Positions 46,660-57,340 of a stretch of DNA of 64,000 nucleotides are shown piece by piece. Location: NCBI GenBank assembly GCA_023078685.1, contig JALGAS010000006.1, positions 1,922,001 to 1,986,000 of the forward strand, read 5' to 3'. Within the stretch, counting starts at the first letter, position 1. Every line of letters starts with the position of its first letter. This DNA comes from Neopestalotiopsis rosae. Taxonomy: Eukaryota > Ascomycota > Sordariomycetes > Amphisphaeriales > Sporocadaceae. The notes under the pieces were generated by a model, which ran no database searches, was not told where the DNA came from, and worked only from the letters and a program-made list of their open reading frames with translations. Both the position numbers and the translations under genes were made by a program.

Positions 46660-47973
46660 CTACTGCATCTTGACGTAGTTGCTGGGGAATATGCCGTGCC
46701 TCGTACCAATCATTCCTGTCCACCAGTCCGTCTCGTTCTCCGTTCTCTTCAATATCGTGATGACCTCGCCCTTCTTAAATGTCAAATCGCCCGGGGTATC
46801 GCTCTCGAATGTGTACGCAGCGACCGCTTGGTTCTTCATCAAGTTCTGCTTGCTGGGAACATTTGGCTTTGGGGCTGTTGGTCTTCCGGGCGCGGATCTC
46901 CCTGCTGCAGCGCCGCCAGACTGGTCCCATGTAGATGCACGCTGGGGAGGTGCAAAGTTGTTTGTCTGTTGCGCTCCGCCGTAATGCTGCTGCTGGCCTC
47001 CTCCGTACCCTGGCTCGGTGTTGTAGATATCGTCTTGACTCATGCTGGCGGCTGGATTGGCTCCTCCTACACTGCCACCTTGGAATCTCGGGTCGTTGAG
47101 AATGTGCATCAAAGGCGCAGCTTCTCCAGGCGGTTGGATGCTGCCGCTCAGCAGTTGCATGGCAGTTAGGCGCTGGCCGTAGAGCTTCTCATTGGCATCC
47201 TTGCGCTCTATTATTGCGGAACCCTCGAGCGAAACACCTGCAAACAATCCCTTGGTCTTGCTGTAGCTGAAGATACCGGCTACACTCTTGAGCGAGGCTG
47301 CGCCGGCAGCTTCGGCATTGCGACCGACGGGTCCCGCAGCAATGGAAACGTTTCCTCCCAATGTGATCGAACCGGCTTGTGCGAACGTCTTTACGGCATT
47401 GCGATCGTTGAGAATGAAGACGAAATCGGTGAGCTCAAAACCAATCTGGCCACCAAAACCTGCGCCTCCAGTCATGATGGCAGTGGGCGCTGACCAGCTG
47501 CCATTGTCGAGACGGGCCACTACCAGACCGGAACCGAAACGGGCGGAGCCAAGGAAACCGGCTTTGATGACTGTGAGAATAGCAAGACCCTGTTGATCAT
47601 TGTATCTTGTCAGCGTCCATGTCGCAGCATTGCGGTGGGTTTTGGTGCTATTTAATTTGGGAGGCTCACCTTTGCATTGCGCAGAATCTCTGGCGGAATG
47701 ACCTTGTCAGGCGATATAGCTTGTCGGGAATCGATGAAGGAGGTGAGAATCTTGCCGCACTTCTTACATTCCGCTAAAGAAAGAATCGCAATGTCAGTAA
47801 TTTGGTCAATTCCATATTTTTGGTCGCCTCATTGCCGTGGTTGCTTGTGCGCAAGTCGCTGGGTATCACGGCATCACGGCACAGCGGATGGACGGAGGGG
47901 TTCTTGGTCAGTCCAGTTCGGGGATTATTGACTTACACGCCAATGACGAGGGCAGAGGGTTGTTGATACCCAT
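46660..47973 (-). CDS. SYLF-SH3 actin-patch protein, Ysc84/Lsb3 type
   Basis: Three exons: 47973-47937, 47773-47670 and 47589-46660, with introns of 163 and 80 bp; 356 residues, starting MGINNPLPSSLASECKKCGK. The SYLF (DUF500) domain spans about 40-215: IPPEILRNAKGLAILTVIKA, RFGSGLVVARLDNGSWSAPT, GGAGFGGQIGFELTDFVFIL and GVSLEGSAIIERKDAN are its conserved blocks. A Gln/Gly/Pro-rich linker (about 225-300) leads to a C-terminal SH3 domain (AVAAYTFESDTPGDLTFKKG, DWWTGMIGTRHGIFPSNYV). Yeast Ysc84/Lsb3 binds actin and phosphoinositide through SYLF, and Las17-type proteins through SH3, at endocytic patches. Length and order match the family. No neighbour is obviously linked in function. Confidence 0.93.
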
Positions 47974-49292
47974 GATTGCGCGGTGGGAGTTGAGTCGCTC
48001 AGTCCTCGAATACGGATTGCAGGGTGCGCACCGGGAATATTATGAAAGAATGAGAAGGAACAGCGCTGGAACTGCAAACAGAAAGTCGGGCTGATGCCTG
48101 AATATTGTGCTTGCGTTATGATAGCAGCTACAAACGGTACGCCGCGTAGTTAAGGTGGGGTGTATCGCGAGGTTTGGGGATCACAGCTGCGGGGCTGGGT
48201 AGTTGGAACAAGGATGTACGACCGATTATCCGAAGGGTTCGATGTGAGTGAACAAGAGAGTAGTAGTACCTGGGTAGATGATGTGAATGAATAGGTACTG
48301 ATGACAGAGAAGAAGGAAGAGATATTTGTGCAGATATCCAATATTACGACACGAGGTAAAATACGAATGAATGAATTGATGTTGCGACAGGTTCCAAGTA
48401 CGCTGTCATGGTTTATTAGGTTCATCATCTGCACGAAAAGCAGCTCCAATTCTGTAGGTACCCAAATACCCTGTAAGCTTGGTAAGTCTGGTAGCTGGTA
48501 GCTGAGGGAACCTACAGCTGGATCAGGTGGCGTAGTAAGATGGGTATTGTCAATCCAATCCCACTACGTCCATGATTGCCTGTATTGGCTTCTTTGGCCC
48601 TGTCAAGGTCCCTGGCCTGTCAAAGCCTGCTTCCAAGACTTCTGTAGCTTTGCTTGGTGCACCCTGAAAGCGTTCAACCGTTCGACCGTTTGTCAAAATG
48701 TGGCTAACAACAGACAACCCCAGCCACAGCAACTGCGTCATTGTAAAGCCCGCCTGAGCGCATTGAGACCAGGCCCAATCGCCAGGCCTGGGCCCCTTTG
48801 TTTCCAATAGGGTGGTGGTGGCCGCACATGACCCGTCCCCCAGAAGGCAGTGGATGGCGCAGGGGCCTTGGAATACCTGAAAGAAAGGTCAAGGTCAATT
48901 GATTCCTCTCTCTAATCACCTTGGCCACTACGTACATATTAGCCCCAACAGAACATCCCTCGCAATCGCAATCGGCTCTCACCCGGAAAGAGACGAGGCT
49001 CAGTCGCATTACATACAATAGCGTCTTTGTCACCTCTCCCCTCTAGCCAAAGACTCGCCGTCTTCGGTAGCACGGAGAGCCAAAGCAGCCCGCCTAGCCC
49101 GCCAGCCCGCCGCTGGACGACAACATTTCCCCGGACTTTTGGGGGAAACGGAGAACGACGCACTTGAAACCCGGCGCCAGTTCAGACCGACAGACACCGC
49201 CCCGGCGAAGAAACATACTCGGCTGCTCATAGCATCCTTTCCCTTTGGCCAAATTTCGCAAGAACGAGTCGTCGCAACAAACCTTCGCAATC
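47974..49292. other. Divergent intergenic region, SYLF-SH3 gene / SNARE gene
   Basis: About 1.3 kb between divergent start codons. No coding region was recognised. The segment nearest 49293 is C-rich and CT-rich, as in a fungal 5' leader. Confidence 0.5.
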
Positions 49293-49695
49293 ATGTCGGA
49301 AGCCTACGAGCGCGAGCGCCAGAACAATGCGCGCCTAGAAGAGCTATCCGCCAAAGTCTCGTCCCTGCGCGGCGTGACGGTGGACATTTACGACAATGCC
49401 CGATCTCAGGATATTATTGACAATACTGTACGTATATGGTCCTCTTGGATGTTTCCCCAGGCGTCTCTCAGGAAACATTGCGCAGAAACACGTCATGAGC
49501 AGCATGGAGCTAATCCGTTTTACTAAACAGACCGACACCTTTTCGTCCATGTCCACACAGCTCAAGGGGTCCGCCGGCCGTTTGGGACGTATGGCCGCTT
49601 CCGGAAACAAGGTCGCCATCTTCAAGCTGTCGGCTATAATTATCGGGGCCTTTATGGTGCTTTACTATACCTACAAGCTGCTATTCCGCGGCTGA
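49293..49695 (+). CDS. sft1: Bet1/Sft1-type SNARE
   Basis: Two exons, 49293-49427 and 49531-49695, with a 103-bp intron; 99 residues. It starts MSEAYERERQNNARLEELSA. A single SNARE motif (about 8-75) contains LSAKVSSLRGVTVDIYDNAR and ends SAGRLGRMAAS. A C-terminal membrane anchor follows (LSAIIIGAFMVLYYTYKLLF). Short length, no N-terminal domain and a tail anchor fit the Bet1/Sft1 group of ER-Golgi and intra-Golgi Qc-SNAREs. The sequence looks closer to Sft1, which acts in retrograde Golgi transport, but Bet1 itself cannot be ruled out by eye. It is divergent from the SYLF-SH3 gene and convergent with the ArfGAP gene, whose stop is 526 bp away. Confidence 0.85.
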
Positions 49696-50221
49696 GAGGG
49701 CGATTCAAAACCAGAGCAAGCGAACCGGATAATCGACACTGGAATTGAGAGTAAGGGATAGGAGCGGCAATACGCCTATCAAGATGATACCCTTCAGCGG
49801 ACCCTGGGTACAAATTGGAGACAATAAGGTGTGCATGGACAGAATGCTTTTCGTGGACTTCTCAGAGCTACTGCATGAGATACGCCAGCAGGGACAAAAC
49901 CGAATAAGCTGAGTTGAGCTACGGGCTGAAGACACCAACGGGCGGATATTAGGAATAAGCATAGCAATGGCGTTTACGGGTGAGTTGCACAACATGGGTT
50001 TAAAGGTACATGCCATTACAGTATATAGTTGGTAACGTAGATCTTTTCATGGTCGTAACATTCCACGTCATGCGCCTCTTGATATTGTCGTGCGTCTTTT
50101 GAGTTGGTCTATCATGATTTTTTTGGCCAGCCATATTCCATCCTCGACACATCCGAATAACCAGTATCAGGTTTGTATGCCTCGCAATTTAGTCACGTGC
50201 GCCCCCGAGACGAAGCCCTCT
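49696..50221. other. Convergent 3' flank, SNARE / ArfGAP genes
   Basis: About 530 bp between two stop codons on opposite strands. No gene or terminator-like structure was recognised. Confidence 0.5.
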
Positions 50222-52014
50222 CTACTGCCACACGTTTGAAAACAAGTCATCGTTGCCGAATCCTGATCCCTGCTTGCTTGTGGTGGAGGTGGTGGTGGTA
50301 GGATTGGTAGCCGTGCTGCTTGTCCAGCCTCCGAACTCTTCGTCTGCAGCAACCTTGGGCTGAGAAGGTGCCAGACTGAAGCTTGACTGTGTGCTGAATC
50401 CAGACTGGCCAGGAACAATGGGAGTGTTGGCGAACGAGGACCCGCTGTTGCCCCAGCCAAGATCACTACCTCCAAAGGTCGAAGGCTTGCTGATTTCGGG
50501 GCTCTTCTGCGCGGGTGCTGCCGGAGCTGCCGGTTCGCCCCAGGCATTACCCCAGACATCTGAGTTGCCGAAAGCAGATGTGTTTAGAGAGGCAACCGGT
50601 GCGGGTGCTGGTTGAGCGGGCTTTGGTTGGGAGAGGTTGAAGACCGAAGAGTCAACCGGAGCCGGAGCAAGCGGCTGTGGAGGAGGCGAGGCCACAGGCT
50701 GAGCAGCCGGCGCGGGGCTAGAAAGATCGAAAAGATCACCAAAAGACGAAGAGGCTGGTTGTGCGGGCTTTACGGGCGCTGCAGCGGGCGCACCCCAACC
50801 GCTAAAACTGTCCGAGGGCTGGCTCTGCTGCTGAGCAGCTGGCTTTGCTGGCTTCGCATCAAAAAAGCTCCCTCCACTCAAGTTGGAAAATGACGATGTG
50901 GCCTGGGGTGTAGACTTGGCGCTGGAGAAGTTGGTCAGTCCTGCGAATGCGTCCTTGGGGGCGCTCTTCTGGACAGGACTCGTCACAGTTCCAAAGCTCA
51001 GTCCAGCAAAGGCGTCGTTCAGGCCAGCACCACTGCCTGATGGCTTGGATTGATGACCAAACGTGGGCGACTGTACAGGCGACTGCATGCCGCCAAATCC
51101 ACTGAGCGAGCCAGAAGACTGGTGTTGGTGTGTAGGCTGCGGCCGGGGAGCTGAGGCGTATAGAGATAGGATGGACTGCTTGAGATCTGGTCGCGACTGA
51201 CCGCTGGAGCCAGACGTTCCGGTCGTGCTAGCAGGTCGGGGCGGTGCGGCGGTCGCATCACTCAGAAAATCCAAGCCAAACAATGAATCCTTGGCGGCGG
51301 TCGTTTTCGGAGGCGCGGGAGCAGCCTTGGGCGGGACTTGCTGAGCTGCCGAGGGACCTGCCGTACTGGCTCTCGGGGGAAGGTCATCACCGCCAATCAG
51401 GTCTGCCTGGGGCGCTCTCTGGGGCGCGGCGGACTGGCCGACTGAAGCCTTTCGAATGGACTCCTTGCGCTCGATGTTCTGCTTCTCCTTGACAATACTC
51501 AGAGGAATATCATCGTCGCCGTCCACATCCAAAGTGGCGGGGTCGGGTCTCGGTCCGTCCATAACCCAGCGTTTCAGTTCATATTTCGTCCTGATAAAGT
51601 TCTCGATCTTTGCTTCGGATGGCACGTGGCCAGGGGCCAATTTGGCTTCCCAGTACTTGTTTGCGCGCGCATTGCCCCAGCTCAGAACGCTCTGCAGTTG
51701 CTCATCCGTCCATGAATCCAGATCGACAGACTTGACTCGAGAAATATGTGTACCCATGGATCGGTGGATTCCAGAGCAGCGAATGCAGACAAAGATGCCC
51801 AAATTCCAGCTGGCCCATCTGGGATCTATAAGAGCAGGAATATCAGCAGATACTCAACAATTAAGTCATGGACGATAAGTAGTGGCATCAACTCACGCTT
51901 GTTCTTCTTGCAATCGGCGCATAGCTTGTTGGGTTCCAGCTTCAGGAGACTCTTGAGCGTAACCTGGTTCTGGGCAGCACGCTCGGCAGCCGGGTTCGGA
52001 GGCCGTCGTGACAT
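50222..52014 (-). CDS. age2: ArfGAP, Age2/SMAP type
   Basis: Two exons, 52014-51897 and 51825-50222, with a 71-bp intron; 573 residues. The ArfGAP zinc finger is split by the intron: CADCKKNK in exon 1, then HPRWASWNLGIFVCIRCSGI in exon 2, giving the C-x2-C-x16-C-x2-C pattern with the catalytic Arg of 'IHRSMG' just after. VKSVDLDSWTDEQL and YWEAKLAP complete the domain (to about residue 150). The rest is low-complexity Ala/Pro/Ser/Gln with repeated short Phe- and Trp-containing motifs (SLFGLDFLS, FGDLFDLS, SVFNLSQP) and ends DDLFSNVWQ, typical of adaptor- or clathrin-binding tails. The family stimulates GTP hydrolysis on Arf1 at the trans-Golgi or endosomes. Assignment to Age2 rather than another SMAP-like ArfGAP rests on the N-terminal finger and on the absence of ankyrin or PH domains. 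Confidence 0.88.
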
Positions 52015-52808
52015 GATTGATAATTGGCAAGCTGCAGAACTCGGTGTGTCACAATTGACTCGGTTGATGACGAAAAGGTCGAAGCGGATCGAGGATTGTC
52101 GGTATAGAGATGCGCAATGATTGCGGGTGGTTATTGTGTGTGGTTGTCCTGGAAAGCTCGAAATTCCAAGCAGTCAATGCCCAAAACCGTGGCTTGTTGG
52201 ACTAGTAGGTAAGGTAGGTAGGCAGGCAGGTAGCATTTGGCTACTAGGCACTCCCCTCAGGCGGGTGAATGAAGTCAGCAGCGTGCGTCAGGCTTGGGAC
52301 AATGGGGGGTTCTACCTTGCGTTTAGTGGGGTTTCGGAAGCCGCTAGATACATGTTCCGAACCTTATCGCATACTCACGCTGCACTAACAATGGCTCTAC
52401 TCCGCTAAAGGGGTCTGACTAGTAGGCTTGCCATGGTTATAGTCTGGATGTATGCAATACATACCTAACTTAGTGTGTACCGTCACTATAAGTAGTAAAC
52501 TAAGTACTATGTTTGCTGCAATATGCCATGTCTCAACTTTCAGGTGTTCTCAAGCGTTTATTATTGGCACATGAAAGATAACGCACGCCATCATCCTATG
52601 CAATATGAAGATCAATGATTTGAAGGGTGTTAGAAACGTTCAAGTCTTGTTTAAGAGGATGAACAACAATTTCCATTGAGACTGCCTGACGATCGAGGAA
52701 TGTCTCCTCCATCCGATTACAATTCGTTATGCTAGGGAAAAACATTGCAGGTACTACTCTTACTCAAACTTCCAACTCATCAAGCAGTATAAGCCAGATA
52801 TAAGCATC
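52015..52808. other. Intergenic region upstream of the ArfGAP gene
   Basis: About 800 bp, with ggtaggtaggcaggcaggtag-type short repeats near 52210-52230. It presumably contains the ArfGAP promoter at its left end. No gene was recognised. Confidence 0.5.
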
Positions 52809-54481
52809 CTACTCAAACTCCTCATCAGGCTTGCAAAAGTCGTGCGAACCGGTGATATACCGTTCCCAAGCCAATAGTTGCTCCCACTCGCCAGCCACCA
52901 TATCTGAGGACTTGCACACAAATTTCTTGATACACATGAGTGGTACTATGGAGTATCGTCGTATCAGTAGTAGCAGGCAGAGCAGGAGCAGAAGGTGGCT
53001 CATCAGCGTTGGCGGTGGCGGTGGTGGCCGCAGCAACAACGGCGCCAGAAACGGCACCGACTATCGTCACATTAGGGAATCATTACCATTCTTTGTGAGT
53101 TAGAGAACTTACCAGCATCGTCGGAAGGTTTACCGAGAACGGACTGGTTAACCTCGTAGCCAGCTTGAGCGGCACGATTCAAAAGCTGCTCTGCGAGAGC
53201 GCAGTTGGATGGCTGTCGACCACAGCATCCACATCTTCACCCTCTGAGTCTTCCTCGTCTGACGATGACTGGTTCATGGTGTTCTCGGTGTCGTTGGAGG
53301 TATATCCATCATCCCAGAACTCGTCGTCAAAGTCTGGGTTGTTGTCATCTTCTTCCTCGTGCATGTCTCTGCCGTCCAGTGGCCTTTACAATCTTTCCGG
53401 CTGTGCGAGTCCATCGTGACCCAGAAAGTAAGGAGAAGGATTGCTGAGCTGTACATGGTGAGGGAGGTCAAAGACCATCCACTTTGTCGGGAAGGTGTAC
53501 TCGGATGTCAAATCATCTTCGTCTTGGGTTGTGGGATTCTCAGCCTCGCTGCTGGCAACGTTCTGGCAGTGTGAATGAGTATTGTCAATGATATGAGAGG
53601 AGCAGGGGGGATAGAAAAGAGACCATTACTTACCCTTGTGGTTGTTTCGGGCCTTCTTTCCCGAAATCGGGCAGTCGGTCCAGAAGCACTTCTCCATGTT
53701 GTCGGCGTTGTGGACACGAACCAGATGATTACCAAGGGCCTCAGCCCAAGTTCTGCATGTTCTGCAGCTGGGACGGGCGTCCTGGCCATCGTCGATAGCC
53801 ATCTGGAGAGGCTTACCAAGGAGGGACTGAACGGAGGGTGATGCCTGAACATCGACCACGAAATCCCAATCCTGGCGGAAGGGGGGCCCGGAGACCACCC
53901 TGATCATCTCCGTAATGGTAAGCAGCAGCGGCAGCGGGGCGGCCGGGACCAGTGAAGGGGTCTGCGGCCCCCGGAGCGACGACGGGTGCGGTGAATTGAT
54001 CACCTGCTAGGAACCAGCCGATGAATCCTGGGTCAGGACTCGGGTGACCCCAATTGGGGAGCCTTTGTCGGACTCGTCATGCTCTGCATCAGGTTCGGTC
54101 TGATTCTCCTCGCTTTCGGCCGTGACAGTGTGCTCATCATCCTGGCTTCCCTCTTGCAGGGCGAGCTCGTTCATCTGCTCTCCCAGCTCCTCTCGACGGA
54201 AGGCAAGGGCGTCTGCAAAGCGTTGGAACTTGTGATCGGTCCATTCGAACTCGGTTTGTCCGTCTCTGGAGCCCTCTGCAGGAGCCCAGTCGGCCCAATT
54301 GCGATAGTGCAAGTCGAAGTCCCCATACTGCTCTTGTTCTTTTGCCTTGTAACGAAGCCGTGTCTTGGTCTGTAGCTCACTGGTGCAACTCCACTGGGAC
54401 CAAACGGAAGCCAGGCCGCAGAGAGTTGGCTCCATTGGCGTTGTACACAACAGCGTTCTCGATATCGTGAATGACTCCCAT
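52809..54481 (-). pseudogene. Broken multi-exon gene of unknown family
   Basis: Read on the minus strand from an ATG at 54481 (MGVIHDIENAVVYNANGANS), coding-looking sequence continues to about 52809 but only by changing frame. The blocks in order are: the start to VELHQ and stop near 54380; LRYKAKEQEQYGDFDLHYRN to about 54010 (acidic end); GFIGWFLAGDQFTAPVVAPG; FRQDWDFVVDVQASPSVQSL with a Cys/His-rich CRTCRTWAEALGNHLVRVHN to about 53627; after a probable intron, TSEYTFPTKWMVFDLPHHVQ, where an in-frame TAA at about 53386 separates it from an acidic DDEFWDDGYTSN block; NCALAEQLLNRAAQAGYEVN; and finally MVAGEWEQLLAWERYITGSH with the stop at 52809. At least four frame changes cannot be explained by plausible introns. 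One coincides with a C6 tract at about 53882-53890. No family was recognised. It is either a decayed gene or a gene damaged by sequence errors. Confidence 0.5.
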
Positions 54482-54591
54482 CGTTGCGGTTTATGATCAA
54501 TGCTCGATGAAACTGGGTCGTAGGATGAGCGGTGCTTTGAGTGGCTGCGAATGGGAGGTCAATGACCAATCCATGGGAGGATCTCTGGGAT

Positions 54592-55565
54592 CTACTCATC
54601 CATCTTGCCTTGATTGTGTACTCTCAGCAGAGGCTGACCCAACTTCCTGGTCGTCTTGAACGAAGGGCTGCGGTCTGAGAAGCCAGGAAGTCGGCACTGC
54701 AGCGTATAGCGGACTACGTGGCGCTCTGAACCATTGCCATTGTAGCCGGGCTCCGAATAGTGCCAGGGGGGCCAATGGCCAGCCCGGAAGCTTCATTGAA
54801 CTTTGGCTATGCTCCCGCTCCCAGCGTCGCCCACGACGCGCTGACTCTGTGAGTCAGTGCGGGTCGTAATCTCTCTCATGAATCCATCCCGGCGCTTCTT
54901 CTTCTTCTGCTCCATGACGCCCTTGTACTTTCCTGGGTTGGATTCTCTGAGCTCTCGATTCTTGCGGCGTCTGGCTCTTTTCGCCTGGGTTCTTAGGTTC
55001 GAAATATTGCCGTACTTGTTGAGCGCTACCTGCCCACCCTAAGTGTCATTAGCGAAGGGCATCTAAGATCGCATGGCTGGACAATACTACTCGCACTACG
55101 ATTTCCGCACCAGCAGTTCGTAAGTTGGCAATGGTGAGTGTGGGTGACTCGATGACGCTCCGAGGCGTCACCATGACAGCCCGGGACCGAGTAAGGCTGA
55201 GAGTATTTCGGGGGGCCAATGGCCAGCCCACGAGGTTCATTGTAACAGCATCCTGCTGGTCCGAGGAGGGATAGGCCGAAGACGGGTGAGGCAGGAAGCA
55301 GTACTTGCTCGGAGTTGCAGTCAGGTCGAGGACCCCGCCATCGTTAGTGGTAAAGTCCTCAAAGGGATCGGTCTTGATGGGCTTGCGCTGCTTGGGAGTA
55401 GAACCTTGATAGAGCTCCCTCATCAGGTCCGGGCCCAGGGCCGAGAAGACCGACTTCTTGGAAGGCTCCGTCTGCATTTGGAGTCGCCGTGAAGACGGGG
55501 CTTCGAGCGTCGTACACGAATGGGGGATCAAGAACCGAAGGTTCCAGGCATGAATCAACCCGTGT
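54592..55565 (-). pseudogene. Second broken coding block, unknown family
   Basis: A minus-strand frame from about 55558 reads SRRLQMQTEPSKKSVFSALG, YQGSTPKQRKPIKTDPFEDF, MNLVGWPLAPRNT and RSVIESPTLTIANLRTAGAEI. A 60-bp intron fits well (donor after GAAATC near 55104, branch gctaatgac, acceptor before GGTGGGCAG near 55040). The frame then continues as ALNKYGNISNLRTQAKRARRR, EQKKKKRRDGFMREI, meets a TGA at about 54795, and in the same frame goes on with HYSEPGYNGNGSERHVVRYT and LGQPLLRVHNQGKMDE before the stop at 54592. A rival frame from 55560 (DPPFVYDARSPVFTATPNAD) also looks coding. The basic RARRRKNREL segment suggests a nuclear protein. The single in-frame TGA could be a C-to-T change in CGA. 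Confidence 0.45.
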
Positions 55566-55782
55566 TCGCTGTTATCATTGCATCAGGTCCGCAATGCTCT
55601 TAATCGTGCTTAGCAAACTCGCCGACCTCCTCAAACTCGTCCTGATCGTAAGGGATGCCCTGCACCCAACGAAATCGGGGTCTCTTGGCAGGACTGAGAC
55701 CATCGATAGGTAGGGATTTTGGGCACCCAATACAAATGGCGTTCTAGTTGGCGACAAAGGCAGGGGGGCCGGTGGCCAGCCC
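54766..55782 (+). repeat. Three copies of a 20-bp G6-CCAAT motif
   Basis: GGGGGGCCAATGGCCAGCCC occurs exactly at 54766-54785 and 55210-55229. It occurs with two changes (CCGGTGG for CCAATGG) at 55763-55782. Spacings are 444 and 553 bp. The copies lie inside the three broken coding blocks and are read there, on the minus strand, as G-W-P-L/P-A-P or G-L-A-I/T-G-P-P depending on frame. Flanking sequence is much less similar than the motif. Confidence 0.75.
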
Positions 55783-56096
55783 GTGAGGACCTGAGTCGCA
55801 GGCAACTCCTGAATCCTCAAATGTGCCGGGGTATCCAAGAGGGACTGCCATCCACTTCTGTCCCACAGACAAACAAATAGAGTCAAGATGTCTGGCTCAC
55901 AAAGGGGGTACTTCGAGAAATACGCCCGACGTCTTGATGACGAGTCCTGAGCTGATGCTTCCGAGCCACTTGCATGCTGTGAAGAGCGCGATTCTGGACT
56001 CGGGGTTCGTGTTACGTCCGGGAAATGAGACGATCGTTTATCTGAAGTCACTCCTCTGGTGCTCCTTGAGATAAGGGTGAAAGTGAGGTAGATATA
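55600..56096 (-). pseudogene. Third broken coding block, unknown family
   Basis: A minus-strand frame with no ATG at its upstream end reads RTPSPESRSSQHASGSEASA and RRRAYFSK. A possible 60-bp intron follows (donor gtaccc near 55912, acceptor gacag near 55860). The continuation splits over three frames: GWQSLLDTPAHLRIQELPAT in one, GYPGTFEDSGVACDSG in another, and at the end RFRWVQGIPYDQDEFEEVGE..KHD with a TAA at 55602. The three frames diverge around a C6 tract at 55763-55768. Coding character is suggested by composition only. Confidence 0.35.
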
Positions 56097-56331
56097 TATG
56101 CCTGAGGTAAGGATGAGTCATAAAGTTATTGATAAACGGAATGGTGGTGAGAACTCACTTTCAACAGATCTCTTCCAAGACAATACAGGAAATCCAATAA
56201 GAGTTTGTTTCGGTGACAGAGCGTGTTGACTCGGTGTTGTTGAATCCAAGGAGCTCGACTTGAAAAGATATCATGAACAGTTCGACATGAGACAGTAGAA
56301 TCATGTGCATGAGACGAGACTGATGAATGTG

Positions 56332-56450
56332 TACATGCGACAGTATACATGCGACGGTATACATGCGACGGTATACATGCGACGGTATACATGCGACGGT
56401 ATACATGCGACGGTATACATGCGACGAAAGAATGTATACATGAGACGGAC
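56332..56450 (+). repeat. 14-bp minisatellite, about seven copies
   Basis: Units of TACATGCGACGGTA start at 56332 (one variant base), 56346, 56360, 56374, 56388 and 56402, then a diverged unit at 56416 and another at 56437 (TACATGAGACGGAC). Related CATGAGAC fragments lie just before, at 56286-56330. Because 14 is not a multiple of three, any frame through it repeats only every 42 bp. Confidence 0.9.
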
Positions 56451-57042
56451 TTATAGTGTGTGGTGATAGAGCACTTCAGACGGAGGAGTGCTTTCAATTT
56501 GATGGGACGGAATGACATGGTGTGGTAATCGTTCTCGCCAAAAAAAGTAGCGAATGAACCAAGACCTCTGACTCTTCTTAAATAGGAACCGCCGACCAAC
56601 AGCAATGGTTGTTTTGTGAGTTGCCTGTAGACATGCCACGGTGGATGGTGGGCTACTGTAGTGAGTATGAAGAACAGCGAGCCTACAATGGCTGCAGTGC
56701 CAGCCGCCGCTGGCGGCGACTGAACCGATTTGTCCTGATGTCGACGAAACTTTGATGATGATGCTGGCAAGACAAGATCCAACAATCTGCTTGGATTGGT
56801 GCGGCGCGTAAGAGGAGAGAAGAGAGAGAAATGTGATATCAAATGGTCAGTGGATGAACACAAGTGACAGTGATTTTCTGTGTTTTCGTCCAGTGACGCT
56901 TTTGAAGGAAGAAGCAGAAAAAACAGTGGATTATGAGAAGTTGTGGTGGTGCTAGGGTCTCGGCGAGAGGCATATCGACACTGGCAATAATCAGACGACA
57001 GATGCAATGGTCAAATGAAAAGTCAGTACTGCGTGTCGAAGA

Positions 57043-57340
57043 GGGCGAGGGCGCTTGTGGTGAGTGAAGAATGGGAGGGGGCGGGCGCGGATTTTGTAAG
57101 TTGAAATAGGCGAGCGCGTTTGTTGTAATCAAAACAGGTCGGCGCGCATCTGTCGTAATCAATAATGGCGAGCACGCGTTTGTCGTAATTAGGACGGGCG
57201 GGCGCGTCTGAGGTGAATGAAAGACGGCGGGGCGTTTTTCTTGAAGGAAAATTGGCGGGCGCATTTACAGTGAACCAGAACCGGCGGGCACGCCTTTTGT
57301 GCGTCGAAGAGGGCGAGAGCGCGTATGTGTAAAAATTTTC
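57043..57340 (+). repeat. 29-bp GC-box minisatellite, about ten copies
   Basis: A GGCGGGCGCG-like box recurs at 57080, 57109, 57138, 57167, 57196, 57226, 57254, 57283 and 57312, with an earlier variant at 57043. Intervals are 29, 29, 29, 29, 30, 28, 29 and 29 bp. The second half of each unit is AT-richer, with TTTGTCGTAATCAA as the clearest form. Copies are strongly diverged from each other while the period is kept. Confidence 0.85.

Noticed and set aside
56126..57007. 293-codon minus-strand frame with repeated VACIPSHVYRRMYT, considered as a repeat peptide precursor
   Set aside because: The repeat follows from a 14-bp minisatellite; there is no signal peptide, no Kex2-type spacing and the rest is low complexity.
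57043..57340. CRISPR-like look of a 29-bp regular repeat
   Set aside because: The window is fungal, the units are contiguous with no unique spacers, and there are no cas genes.
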